From Clostridia bacterium (lineage in GTDB: Bacteria; Bacillota; Clostridia; Peptostreptococcales; Acidaminobacteraceae): a stretch of DNA of 64,000 nucleotides. Below, in pieces: positions 52,684 to 61,412 of the stretch; the stretch's first letter is position 1; each line of letters opens with the position of its first letter. The translations under genes and the position numbers were made by a program. The stretch covers positions 1 through 64,000 of the forward strand of contig JACUUV010000003.1 of the NCBI GenBank assembly GCA_014859095.1, given 5' to 3'. Under the pieces are notes generated by a model, which saw only the letters and a program-made list of their open reading frames with translations, was not told the DNA's origin and made no database searches.

Positions 52684-54372
52684 TTACTTGAACATTTCTT
52701 TCTTTTTATGTGCGGTCTGAATCATCTCCCTGGAATGGATACTGGTGGTTTCAGTCACTTCAAGACCACCCACCAATCGATTGATTTCGTTTTCCACTTC
52801 TTTGGATGTGATTGATTTGATGTGAGTGATTGTATTCTGATCTTCGACATTTTTCTCGATCAACAGATGATGATCTGAAAATACCGCTATCTGAGGCAGA
52901 TGGGTGATGCAGATCACTTGGCTGAAACTGGACAGTTTCGCTAGTTTCTCACCAACGACATTTGCCGTCACGCCACTGATTCCCGTGTCTATTTCATCAA
53001 AAACCAAAGTTGGAATCGCGTCCATTGTCCCCAAAACAATCTTAATTCCAAGCATGATCCTTGAAAGCTCTCCGCCTGAGACCACTTTTTTCAGTGGACG
53101 ATAAGGTTGCCCAATATTGGTGGAAATTGTAAATTCAATGTCATCTAGGCCGTGTGCGGTCGGTTCGGCCAGAACATTCAGATCGATTTTGAAACTGGTC
53201 TCCTTCATATTGAGCTCGAAAAGTTCCTTTTGAAGCGTTTCCTCAAATGCTTTTGATGCCTTTAAACGAAGTGATGTCAATTGTTCCGATACTTTAGTGT
53301 AATCATTAAGCATGCTTTCAAGGCGCTCTTTCCCCATCTTCAGCTCAGCTTCCACATTTTCATAATCGTCCAGTTCTGCCTGAAATTTTGCTTTGAGATC
53401 AAATATGATTTCAATTGTTTTACCATATTTTGATTTAAGGTGATTGATTTCATCAAGTCTTCGCTCAATCCATTCAAGTCTTTCAGGATCCTGCTCCAAT
53501 TTGCTCTTGTAATCGACCACATCTTTGGCCAAATCGTCCATAAGAAAATATATTTCTTTGAAACGTTTCGAAAAATCATCCAACGATTCATCATAATGTA
53601 CAAATTTCGAGAATGCATTCGCTATGGAAGAAACTTCCGACACGGCACCATCTCCGTATTCACCAGAGAACCATCCTGTCGCCCTCTCAAAAATCTCGAC
53701 AATACTGCCCAAATGGGTCAGAAGCTCGAACTCCTTCTCCAGCGTCAAATCCTCACCGATTTTCAATTTGGCATTTTCAATTTCATCAATCTGAAATGAC
53801 AAGAAATCAGTCTGCCTTTGGCGGTCATATGATTTTTCCTCAAGTAAGGCTATTTCAGATTTTAGAGTTCTTATCTCATTGAACAAATGCTGGATTTGTT
53901 GACGGGTCCTGATATTTTCAGTTCCACCGAACTTATCCAGCAAATTCAATTGTTCTTCTCTGATTAAAAGTGTTTGGTTGTCATTTTGCCCATGGATTGC
54001 AATGAGGTTTTTGGTGATTTCCTTCAAATGATTAAGAGTGACCACTTGACCGTTGATTCTCGAGATACTTTTTCCTTTGCTTTGAACTTCTCTCGATAAA
54101 ATGACGATGTCCTCATCGAACGGAATACCCATTTCATTCAGATAGATGTTCACTTTCTCATTGGTATAGAAACTCGCGTTGACCAAAGTCCTATCAGCAC
54201 CTATTCTTACTGAATCCTTGTTGGCTTGTTCACCGGACAACAAATCGATTGCTCCAAGAATCATCGATTTTCCGGCTCCGGTTTCACCCGTTATTGTATT
54301 GAAGCCTTGTTTAAATTTTATCAAAACTTCATCAATCAGTATAAAATCCTTTATATGTAGTTCAAAAAGCAT
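52684..54372 (-). CDS. recN: DNA repair protein RecN
   Basis: The 562-residue SMC-like ATPase has Walker A TGETGAGKSMILGAID near the N-terminus, long coiled-coil segments (about 160-360), the ABC signature KVVSGGELSRIMLGIK and Walker B TLVFDEIDTGISG. It acts early in double-strand break repair. It follows argR by 21 bases in the standard argR-recN order. The length is normal. Confidence 0.96.
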   Translation of the reverse strand: MLFELHIKDFILIDEVLIKFKQGFNTITGETGAGKSMILGAIDLLSGEQANKDSVRIGADRTLVNASFYTNEKVNIYLNEMGIPFDEDIVILSREVQSKGKSISRINGQVVTLNHLKEITKNLIAIHGQNDNQTLLIREEQLNLLDKFGGTENIRTRQQIQHLFNEIRTLKSEIALLEEKSYDRQRQTDFLSFQIDEIENAKLKIGEDLTLEKEFELLTHLGSIVEIFERATGWFSGEYGDGAVSEVSSIANAFSKFVHYDESLDDFSKRFKEIYFLMDDLAKDVVDYKSKLEQDPERLEWIERRLDEINHLKSKYGKTIEIIFDLKAKFQAELDDYENVEAELKMGKERLESMLNDYTKVSEQLTSLRLKASKAFEETLQKELFELNMKETSFKIDLNVLAEPTAHGLDDIEFTISTNIGQPYRPLKKVVSGGELSRIMLGIKIVLGTMDAIPTLVFDEIDTGISGVTANVVGEKLAKLSSFSQVICITHLPQIAVFSDHHLLIEKNVEDQNTITHIKSITSKEVENEINRLVGGLEVTETTSIHSREMIQTAHKKKEMFK

Positions 54373-54393
54373 AATGCCTCCATCGCTTCGGAA

Positions 54394-54843
54394 TCAAATG
54401 AGCAAATCCTTGAACCGGTTCATCAATTCATCAATTTTATCGGTTTCTTTAACCACTAGAAATATAGTGTCATCCCCTGCTATGCTCCCGACGATTTCTT
54501 TTATGTTGAATGCATCAATGGAAACGGCCGCTGCACTTGCAGACCCCACCAAAGTCTTTATGACAATTATGTTTCCCGCAAAATCTATTGAGGTTACTGA
54601 ATTTCTGAAAATTTTCAGAAAGCGGTCGTTGACGACACCTTCTTTGTCTCTTATGGATGCGTATTTGTATCTGCCATCCTTGGTCAGCACTTTGATCAAT
54701 CTCATTTCTTTGATATCTCTGGACACAGTGGCCTGAGTAACTTGGAATCCCGACGTTTTGAGTTCCATCGCCAACTCATCTTGAGTCTCTATGTCTTTCG
54801 CCTCAATGATTTCAATTATCTTAGAATGTCTTGAATATTTCAT
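54394..54843 (-). CDS. argR: Arginine repressor ArgR
   Basis: The 149-residue protein has the N-terminal winged helix with TQDELAMELKTSGFQVTQAT followed by VSRDIKEMRLIK, and the C-terminal hexamerisation and arginine-binding domain (GSASAAAVSIDAFN and GSIAGDDTIFLVVK, containing GDD). It regulates arginine metabolism in response to arginine. It sits between the chromate transporter pair and recN. Confidence 0.95.
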   Translation of the reverse strand: MKYSRHSKIIEIIEAKDIETQDELAMELKTSGFQVTQATVSRDIKEMRLIKVLTKDGRYKYASIRDKEGVVNDRFLKIFRNSVTSIDFAGNIIVIKTLVGSASAAAVSIDAFNIKEIVGSIAGDDTIFLVVKETDKIDELMNRFKDLLI

Positions 54844-54909
54844 AAGATCCCTCCAACAGTTCCATTATATTATATTATTAATTTTTAGTAAAATGTTAAT
54901 TTCCTGATG

Positions 54910-55467
54910 CTACCATATCAAAAGGCTTGCCAATCCTCCAATGGTGATATAGATCAGCGGATGCTTTTGATATTTTTTTATGAAAAAATAGAAAACAAGC
55001 ATAAATGCGACAGCTTTCAGGTCGAGTCCCACCCAAAGCCGGCCGAGTCTTCCCGGTTCGTTTCCATAAAGTGAAACCAGAGCCACTTGGACCACAGATG
55101 TCCCAATAAGACCGATAATCGTCGCTTTGAGCCCGACAAAAGCAGCTTGAACAAAAGGATGCCGATTGTATTTTGAAAGAAATTTTCCAAGTAGGATTGC
55201 CAGTAGAAATGCGGGCGCGATAATTGTGAGCGAAGCCAATATTGCGCCCATATAAGAAAATTCTCTATAGCCGATATAAGTTGCCATGTTGATCGCAATG
55301 GGTCCCGGAGTCGACTGGGAGATGGCAATCAAATCCGTAAAATGACTTTCCGAAAGCCATTGTTTGTTTACCGAGATAGCTCTAAGAATAGGAATCATCG
55401 CCAGACCGCCGCCATAGGTGAACAACCCGATCTTAAAAAATTCAAATAGAAAAGCGATGAGCGTCAT
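54910..55467 (-). CDS. Chromate transporter family protein, half-size, second copy
   Basis: The 185-residue membrane protein is a single CHR domain, with FFKIGLFTYGGGLAMIPILR near the start and SQSTPGPIAINMATYIGYRE in the middle. It overlaps the end of its sister gene by 4 bases (ATGA). Paired half-size CHR proteins usually work as a heterodimer with opposite membrane orientation. True chromate efflux is shown for only some members. Confidence 0.88.
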   Translation of the reverse strand: MTLIAFLFEFFKIGLFTYGGGLAMIPILRAISVNKQWLSESHFTDLIAISQSTPGPIAINMATYIGYREFSYMGAILASLTIIAPAFLLAILLGKFLSKYNRHPFVQAAFVGLKATIIGLIGTSVVQVALVSLYGNEPGRLGRLWVGLDLKAVAFMLVFYFFIKKYQKHPLIYITIGGLASLLIW

Positions 55468-56012
55468 GACCCCACCCGCTCTCTGTAGACATATAGCCCG
55501 AAGAGCGCACCTATGATGAGAATCAGAATTGGCGATGCCCAGTTCATGAGCACCAAAACAAACGAGACCATGGCTACAGCAAAGGTCTTCTTATCAAAGA
55601 CCGCCACTTTGAAAAGACGCATGAAAGAATCGAACAAAAGCGCCAAAACGACTATACGAATCCCAATAAACGCATTTTGAACCCCTTCAAGATGTCCAAA
55701 CTTGCGAAATACCATCGCAATCACGGTGATGATTCCAATGGATGGCGTTATGACGCCAAGTGAGGAAGCGATGGCACCGGGTATGCCGAACAACTTGTAT
55801 CCAATCAATGCTGCGGCATTGGAAGCGATCACTCCAGGCAAAGTCTGTGCCAGGGAATAACTCTCCATAACGGAATCCATTGTTGACAGGTTCGCTTCCT
55901 CAACCAGTTCTCGCTCGACAATCGGCAACATCGCATACCCCCCACCGATTGTGAACAGCCCCACTTTGAAAAATATGATATACAATTTGACAAGATACTT
56001 GAAGATTTTCAT
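55464..56012 (-). CDS. Chromate transporter family protein, half-size, first copy
   Basis: The 182-residue CHR domain protein has FFKVGLFTIGGGYAMLPIVE and SLAQTLPGVIASNAAALIGY, matching the motifs of its downstream partner. The start at 56012 follows AGGAAGGAAATC; longer open sequence upstream belongs to another frame of tlyA. The pair is inserted between tlyA and argR, genes that are usually adjacent in this operon. Confidence 0.88.
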   Translation of the reverse strand: MKIFKYLVKLYIIFFKVGLFTIGGGYAMLPIVERELVEEANLSTMDSVMESYSLAQTLPGVIASNAAALIGYKLFGIPGAIASSLGVITPSIGIITVIAMVFRKFGHLEGVQNAFIGIRIVVLALLFDSFMRLFKVAVFDKKTFAVAMVSFVLVLMNWASPILILIIGALFGLYVYRERVGS

Positions 56013-56022
56013 GATTTCCTTC

Positions 56023-56838
56023 CTATTTCTCGGTTTTGTCGCCCAAATCCAAATGGGCCTGGTCAACCAAAGCGGAGACATCGAAGGCAACAGAATCACA
56101 GAAATCATCTTTGATGGCATAAGCCAAGAATTCCATATTGCCCTTAGGTCCTTTAATCGGTGAAAAAGTGATATCTTTGATACAAAATCCATTATCTGTC
56201 GCGAAACCGATGACATGTTCAATCACATCAACGTGAATTTTACGATCCCGAACAACGCCGCTTTTTTTCATATGTTCCCTACCGGCCTCAAATTGAGGTT
56301 TTATGAGAAACACAATTTCTCCACCGGTTTTCAAAAGCAAAGCCGCAACTGGAAGAACCAGTTTGAGCGATATGAATGAGACGTCGATGCTAATGAAGTC
56401 AAGTGGCTCTCCGATCTGATCCAAGGTCACATATCTGATATTGGTCCTTTCCATGTTTGTGACACGTTCGTCATTTCTGAGTTTCCAGTCGAGCTGTCCA
56501 TAACCGACATCCACGGATAAAACTTGCATCGCACCATTTTGCAACATGCAATCGGTAAATCCGCCGGTAGACGCGCCAATATCCATACATCGTTTCCCAT
56601 CCAGTGTCAGACCATAGGATTGAATCGCCTTCTCAAGTTTAAGCCCACCTCTGCTGACATAAGGGAGTGCGTTGCCTCTGACTTCAATCTTCGAATCCAC
56701 ATCCACTTTTGTTCCAGCCTTGTCCACTCGCATATTATCGATGAAGACCAAACCCGCCATAATGGTTTTCTGTGCCTTTTCTCGGGACTCGAAACCCATC
56801 TTCTCGACAAGCAGGACATCAATACGTTCCTTAGGCAT
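56023..56838 (-). CDS. tlyA: TlyA family RNA methyltransferase
   Basis: The 271-residue protein has an N-terminal S4 RNA-binding domain (ERIDVLLVEKMGFESREKAQ) and an FtsJ-like methyltransferase domain with CMDIGASTGGFTDCMLQNGA (SAM site). Relatives methylate ribosomal RNA at 2'-O positions; the older name hemolysin is misleading. It overlaps the dxs stop by 8 bases. Confidence 0.94.
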   Translation of the reverse strand: MPKERIDVLLVEKMGFESREKAQKTIMAGLVFIDNMRVDKAGTKVDVDSKIEVRGNALPYVSRGGLKLEKAIQSYGLTLDGKRCMDIGASTGGFTDCMLQNGAMQVLSVDVGYGQLDWKLRNDERVTNMERTNIRYVTLDQIGEPLDFISIDVSFISLKLVLPVAALLLKTGGEIVFLIKPQFEAGREHMKKSGVVRDRKIHVDVIEHVIGFATDNGFCIKDITFSPIKGPKGNMEFLAYAIKDDFCDSVAFDVSALVDQAHLDLGDKTEK

Positions 56839-58693
56839 TGTTCACCGCCCTAATCTTCTCAAACACACCACCTGAATCAAGCGAATGGGCTTTGAAAATA
56901 TCTTCCACATTGCCCTGTTCCACAAAGGAGTCAGCAAAACCCATCTTGTAAATGGTTCTTTGAGGACTCTCATTGAGGAGCAGACTTCCGATTTGATCAC
57001 CGAGTCCACCAATTATCGAGTGGTCCTCAAGTGTTATGATGATTTTATGATTTTTAAGCAACGCCTTGATTTCTTTTGAATCAAGTGGCTTGATTTTTCT
57101 GATATTGACCACGCTGATACGTTCTCCGAAAACCGCCTCGAATTTTTTGGCAGCCTCTAGTGCTATTCCAACCATTTTCCCGGTCGCAACAAGAGCGATT
57201 TTTTCTCCGGCATGAATCATTTCAGGAAGCAAATTGGTAATGGGACCACTTGACAAGTGCTCCACATTGCCACGTGGGTATCGGATGGCAATTGGTCCTT
57301 CATTGTATTCCGCTGCATAACGCATCATATATTCAAGTTCCTCACCGTCTTTCGGTGACAACAACATCATATTCGGAATCGCATTCAGGTATGAGATGTC
57401 AAAGAGGCCATGATGTGTTTCACCATCGTTGCCTACGATTCCAGCCCTGTCTATGCAAAATACCACCGGTAGATTTTGGATGCAAACATCATGAAGCACC
57501 TGATCATAAGCTCTTTGAAGAAACGTGGAATAGATGGCCACGAAGGGCTTGATGCCTTGAGTCATGAGCCCTGCAGCCATGGTGACAGCGTGTTGCTCGG
57601 CTATACCCACATCGAAGGTCCGATTTGGAAAGCGCTTGCAAAATCCAGTGAGTCCTGTACCGTCTATCATAGCCGCACTTATTGCCACGACATGATCGTA
57701 CTTTTCACCTATATCCACCAAAGTATCACCGAACAATTGTGAATAATCCGTTTTTGTTTTCTCTACAATGGGGTTTTGAGGATTGAACTTGCCCACGCCA
57801 TGATAGAGATATGGACGCTGCTCTGAGAAACCATATCCTTTGCCTTTTTGTGTGACCACATGCAAAACCACAGGATCTTTTGCTTTTTTGACCATAATAA
57901 GATGATCGATCAAAGCCCCAAGGTCATGTCCATCCACCGGACCGATATAGGTCAGTCCCAAATCTTCAAAAAACTGCCCCTGGTTGACCAGGAAATATTT
58001 CAGGCCACCTTTTGCTTTGCTGATCAGTCTCACCAGTGGCTCTCCCACCGATGGAAACTTGGACAGCTTCACTTTTGTCTTGCCTTTTATAGAGTAATAG
58101 CCTTGAGTTGTTCTAAGTTTATTCAATGCCCGAGACAAGCCTCCGACATTTTTGGAAATTGACATTTCATTGTCATTCAAGATGATTTTCATATTGGTGT
58201 TCGAATGCCCCAGATGGTTCATGGCTTCGAATGCCATCCCTCCTGTCATTGCACCATCTCCGATGACTGCAACCACATCAAAATTCTCACCTTTCAGATC
58301 ACGTGCTATTGACACACCTACACCCGCTGATATAGAAGTGCTGCTGTGTCCGGTATCGAACTTGTCATGTTCCGATTCCGCTCTTTTGACAAACCCGCTC
58401 ATTCCACCAAGTTGTCTCAAAGTTTCAAACCCGGCTTGTCTTCCAGTCAGGATTTTGTGCACATAAGCCTGATGGCTCACATCCCAAATGATATGGTCCA
58501 CAGGACTGTCAAAAACATAATGCAAGGCGATTGTGAGTTCCACAACACCCAAATTGGAAGCGAGATGCCCCCCCGTTTTCGATACGGTATCTATTAAAAA
58601 GAGCCTCACCTCATAGGCGAGCACTTTGAGTTCTTCAACAGTGAGTTTCTTTAAATCCTCAGGACCTTTGATGGCATCCAAGTATTTGTACAT
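56831..58693 (-). CDS. dxs: 1-deoxy-D-xylulose-5-phosphate synthase
   Basis: The 620-residue TPP enzyme has GHLASNLGVVELTIALHYVF, the TPP motif VIGDGAMTGGMAFEAMN with NDNEMSIS, and DVGIAEQHAVTMAAG. It condenses pyruvate and glyceraldehyde 3-phosphate, the first step of the methylerythritol phosphate pathway. It follows oapA by 3 bases and precedes tlyA in the OLE RNA operon. Confidence 0.97.
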   Translation of the reverse strand: MYKYLDAIKGPEDLKKLTVEELKVLAYEVRLFLIDTVSKTGGHLASNLGVVELTIALHYVFDSPVDHIIWDVSHQAYVHKILTGRQAGFETLRQLGGMSGFVKRAESEHDKFDTGHSSTSISAGVGVSIARDLKGENFDVVAVIGDGAMTGGMAFEAMNHLGHSNTNMKIILNDNEMSISKNVGGLSRALNKLRTTQGYYSIKGKTKVKLSKFPSVGEPLVRLISKAKGGLKYFLVNQGQFFEDLGLTYIGPVDGHDLGALIDHLIMVKKAKDPVVLHVVTQKGKGYGFSEQRPYLYHGVGKFNPQNPIVEKTKTDYSQLFGDTLVDIGEKYDHVVAISAAMIDGTGLTGFCKRFPNRTFDVGIAEQHAVTMAAGLMTQGIKPFVAIYSTFLQRAYDQVLHDVCIQNLPVVFCIDRAGIVGNDGETHHGLFDISYLNAIPNMMLLSPKDGEELEYMMRYAAEYNEGPIAIRYPRGNVEHLSSGPITNLLPEMIHAGEKIALVATGKMVGIALEAAKKFEAVFGERISVVNIRKIKPLDSKEIKALLKNHKIIITLEDHSIIGGLGDQIGSLLLNESPQRTIYKMGFADSFVEQGNVEDIFKAHSLDSGGVFEKIRAVNNA

Positions 58694-58696
58694 AAA

Positions 58697-59281
58697 TTAT
58701 TCCTTTCTGATTTTCACATTGTGGACAAATGTCTTTTTGAGTGTCAAAACATCAAAAAAATAAATCACTTTGCCTGTCAAATCAACTACCTCTTTGGATT
58801 TCGAAATCGCAATCTCCTTGCCGATGGCTTTTCCACCGACGGTCAATGCGGCGATCACACCACTGAATGCGATAGTGATGTACACCTGAATTTCCGGATT
58901 GATATTGTATTGTCTAAAGAATCCCATAATGATTCCAATCGTTGTACCACTGACAATCCCCGCTATGTCACCTATGACATCGTTGCAGAAATTTGAAACC
59001 TTTGATGCGTTCTTGATGAGTCTTATGGAGTATTTCGCACTTTTCACTTTCGAAGCGGCCATGGCATGAAATGGCTTTTCGTCTGCGGCAGCGACAGCTA
59101 TGCCGATGGCGTCAAAAAAAACGCCTACCGAGACAATCACCAAAAGGAGCAGTATCGCCACAGCGATATTCACCTTCCTGATCAATGCTTCTGAAACGAT
59201 ACTGAAAATAATCGCAAGTATAAATGTCATCAGAAAAGTGTGCAAAATCCATTTCTTGTTGATTGTGATTTTCTTTTTCAT
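58697..59281 (-). CDS. oapA: OLE-associated membrane protein OapA
   Basis: The 194-residue protein has about four membrane segments (roughly 12-30, 38-66, 105-122 and 133-150) and a conserved-looking stretch, FFDAIGIAVAAADEKPFHAM, between them. It is encoded immediately after a long structured RNA and before dxs, the position of OapA in Bacillus halodurans and other OLE-bearing bacteria. OapA binds OLE RNA at the membrane and affects tolerance to cold, alcohols and magnesium stress. The call relies on context together with size and topology. Confidence 0.85.
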   Translation of the reverse strand: MKKKITINKKWILHTFLMTFILAIIFSIVSEALIRKVNIAVAILLLLVIVSVGVFFDAIGIAVAAADEKPFHAMAASKVKSAKYSIRLIKNASKVSNFCNDVIGDIAGIVSGTTIGIIMGFFRQYNINPEIQVYITIAFSGVIAALTVGGKAIGKEIAISKSKEVVDLTGKVIYFFDVLTLKKTFVHNVKIRKE

Positions 59282-59303
59282 ATTTTGTCACCCTTATATA
59301 ATG

Positions 59304-59855
59304 AAAAGAGGCAATCAATCGGATTAATTCTGCGGCTTAGGTCTAGTAGGATTTCCCATAGGCTTGCTATTCTGTCGCCAAAATAGCGGTTTCCCTTTAA
59401 AAACCTATTTGCAATGTTTCCATTTGCAAGACTAGACTACCACTTAGTCCACACTTCAATCCCCGATCGACCTTAATACAGTCTAGGAGCTTTCCTCAAC
59501 AGGCCTTCTAATTCCTAGCCTCTTTTGCAACAACGGTTTGGAGCGGCAATAATCCTTGTGAATTGGCCAATCCACTCAAATCTGAACCATCGTCTACCGC
59601 CACCACTCAAGGCAGGCTACTCTGCACTAAGCCTTTCGACCACATGCAGGTTTAATCTCGTCGAAACGAGTCTCCACAGGTTGAGGGTCAAGGTCCACAT
59701 GCCATTGTAGTTTGCCCCCATACCCTTACTCCCAGCTCCAACCCGAAACTGGGCGTCTCAAGCAAGAACCAGGAACTTCATCGATGTGCCCTCTAGCGAA
59801 TTTTTAGCCCCGCCTTCAGAATTAGAATTTCTGACTAGAATACTGCGCCTCTTTT
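59304..59855 (-). ncRNA. OLE RNA (ornate large extremophilic RNA)
   Basis: A 570-base stretch without any credible gene lies inside the isoprenoid/DNA-repair operon, between the divergent PAP2 gene and oapA. The minus-strand ends pair (AAAAGAGGC near 59855 with GCCTCTTTT near 59304), which closes a terminal stem around about 550 bases with many internal helices. Examples are CTCGTTTCGACGAG and GCAAATGGAAACATTTGC-like hairpins. Length, operon position and the following oapA gene all fit OLE RNA. Exact ends are estimated from the terminal stem. Confidence 0.9.
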
Positions 59856-59857
59856 TA

Positions 59858-60307
59858 TTATCTTACTATGATGTTGGCGATTAAAATTCCCAGCAGTGCG
59901 CCAACTGCCACTTCCGTAGGTTTGTGTCCCACAAGCTCCTTCAATTTTTCTTCTTCGAGATGCTTATGCTTGTAAAGGTCTTTTATGATGTCATTGAGTA
60001 GTTTCGCCTGTTTGCCCACCGATCTGCGTACACCGGATGCATCGTACATCACAATGAATGCCATGATCAGCGAAAGTGCATAAACCGATGATGACCATCC
60101 ATCCAAAATGCCGATTGCCGTGGATGCGGCAACTATTGTGGCTGTGTGTGAGCTCGGCATTCCACCCGAACCATGAAACCGCTCAAATTTAAATTCCTTA
60201 TTCACCAAAAGTGAAATCAACACTTTAAGTGATTGGGCAATAATCCATGAGACCATTGCAGCCATAAAAACTCTATTTGCAACAATCTCATCCATAAAAT
60301 CAGCCAT
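59858..60307 (-). CDS. Divergent PAP2 family protein (DUF212, YuiD-like)
   Basis: The 149-residue membrane protein has HGSGGMPSSHTATIVAASTA, which contains the PSSH motif, and MYDASGVRRSVGKQAKLLND, typical of DUF212. Its activity is not established, though acid-phosphatase-like motifs suggest a lipid phosphate substrate. It lies between polyprenyl synthase and OLE RNA, so a role on prenyl phosphates is plausible but inferred. Confidence 0.9.
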   Translation of the reverse strand: MADFMDEIVANRVFMAAMVSWIIAQSLKVLISLLVNKEFKFERFHGSGGMPSSHTATIVAASTAIGILDGWSSSVYALSLIMAFIVMYDASGVRRSVGKQAKLLNDIIKDLYKHKHLEEEKLKELVGHKPTEVAVGALLGILIANIIVR

Positions 60308-60320
60308 ATTGCCTCCTTTT

Positions 60321-61208
60321 TCAATAATCCCTGAGCGCCAAAAAACGTACCAGTTCCTTTAGAAATCCAGTATCCACACTCAGTCTATCCAAATAATCGA
60401 TCAACCGGTTCTCATAGGCTTTGATCTGGGATTTGACCCCATCAATTCCGATGAGCATCGGATAGGTCCTTTTATCGTTTTTCACATCCATTTGTGTTCG
60501 TTTGCCAAGTTTTTCGGGATCTCCGGTAAGGTCAAGTACATCATCTACCATTTGAAACATCAATCCCATGTCCTCACCGATTTTACCAAGCAAAATCACG
60601 TCCTCTTCCGGAGCATTGGCCAGCATACCACCTGCGGTGAGTGCTGCGACAATCAGTTTTCCGGTTTTGTGCCTGTTTATAAAATCAAGGGTTTCACGAT
60701 CCATGCTTTCAGTTTCATATTTGATGTCAGCTACTTGCCCTAATATCATACCACTTGGACCGGATGCTTTCAAGATTTCTCGCATGGCATCGATAAAATT
60801 GGGCAAATAGTTGTTTCTGATGACGGTTTCGAGCATGATTTCTGCGGCGAGATTCAAAAGACCATCTCCAGCCAACACTGCGATATCATAACCAAAAACG
60901 ATATGGTTTGTGGGTTTGCCACGTCTGAGGTCATCATCATCCATACAGGGTAAATCATCATGAACCAATGAATAGGTATGAATCATTTCGAGAGCAAGTG
61001 CAAATTGAACAGCGGCTTCCTCATTTCCAGCATAAAGCCTGTTGACTTCCATAAGCAGGGCTGGTCTCAATCTTTTTCCACCGGCATTCATACTATACAT
61101 CATCGATTCTCGAATAATGCCATGTGCCGGGGTATCCCCCCAAAAGCTTCCATTTATTGCGCTTTCAATACTTTCAATATGTTCTTTCAAACGGTTTTCA
61201 AAATTCAT
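60321..61208 (-). CDS. ispA: Polyprenyl synthetase (farnesyl diphosphate synthase type)
   Basis: The 295-residue enzyme has the first aspartate-rich motif VHDDLPCMDDDDLRRGKPT (DDxxxxD with the short-chain insertion) and the second, QMVDDVLDLTGDPEKLGK (DDxxD). It joins IPP units to allylic diphosphates to make short-chain (C15) or similar products. It lies 9 bases after xseB, as in the Bacillus xseA-xseB-ispA order. Confidence 0.94.
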   Translation of the reverse strand: MNFENRLKEHIESIESAINGSFWGDTPAHGIIRESMMYSMNAGGKRLRPALLMEVNRLYAGNEEAAVQFALALEMIHTYSLVHDDLPCMDDDDLRRGKPTNHIVFGYDIAVLAGDGLLNLAAEIMLETVIRNNYLPNFIDAMREILKASGPSGMILGQVADIKYETESMDRETLDFINRHKTGKLIVAALTAGGMLANAPEEDVILLGKIGEDMGLMFQMVDDVLDLTGDPEKLGKRTQMDVKNDKRTYPMLIGIDGVKSQIKAYENRLIDYLDRLSVDTGFLKELVRFLALRDY

Positions 61209-61217
61209 GACCCGCTC

Positions 61218-61412
61218 CTATTCTTCCGTCATCAACATTTGAATCTTTGCTTCAGTCGATTCGAGTATTGTATTGCATTCCCTATACACTTTGATGCCCT
61301 CTTCGAAAGCTTTCAACATTTCTTCAAGAGAAAGTTCACCCTTTTCAAGTGCGTTCGCTATTTCTTGCAATCGGTTGAGTTTTTCTTCGAAACTACTTTT
61401 CTTTGCTGCCAT
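61218..61412 (-). CDS. xseB: Exodeoxyribonuclease VII small subunit
   Basis: The 64-residue protein begins MAAKKSSFEEKLNRLQEIAN, with ALEKGELSLEEMLKAFEEGI, the typical XseB motif. Several XseB subunits coil around XseA to form the single-strand exonuclease. The start at 61412 follows GTGAGG and lies inside the end of xseA. Confidence 0.94.
   Translation of the reverse strand: MAAKKSSFEEKLNRLQEIANALEKGELSLEEMLKAFEEGIKVYRECNTILESTEAKIQMLMTEE

Noticed and set aside
59525-59710. Open frame on the plus strand inside the OLE region
   Set aside because: It lacks a ribosome binding site and recognisable protein features, and the region is better explained as structured RNA on the opposite strand.
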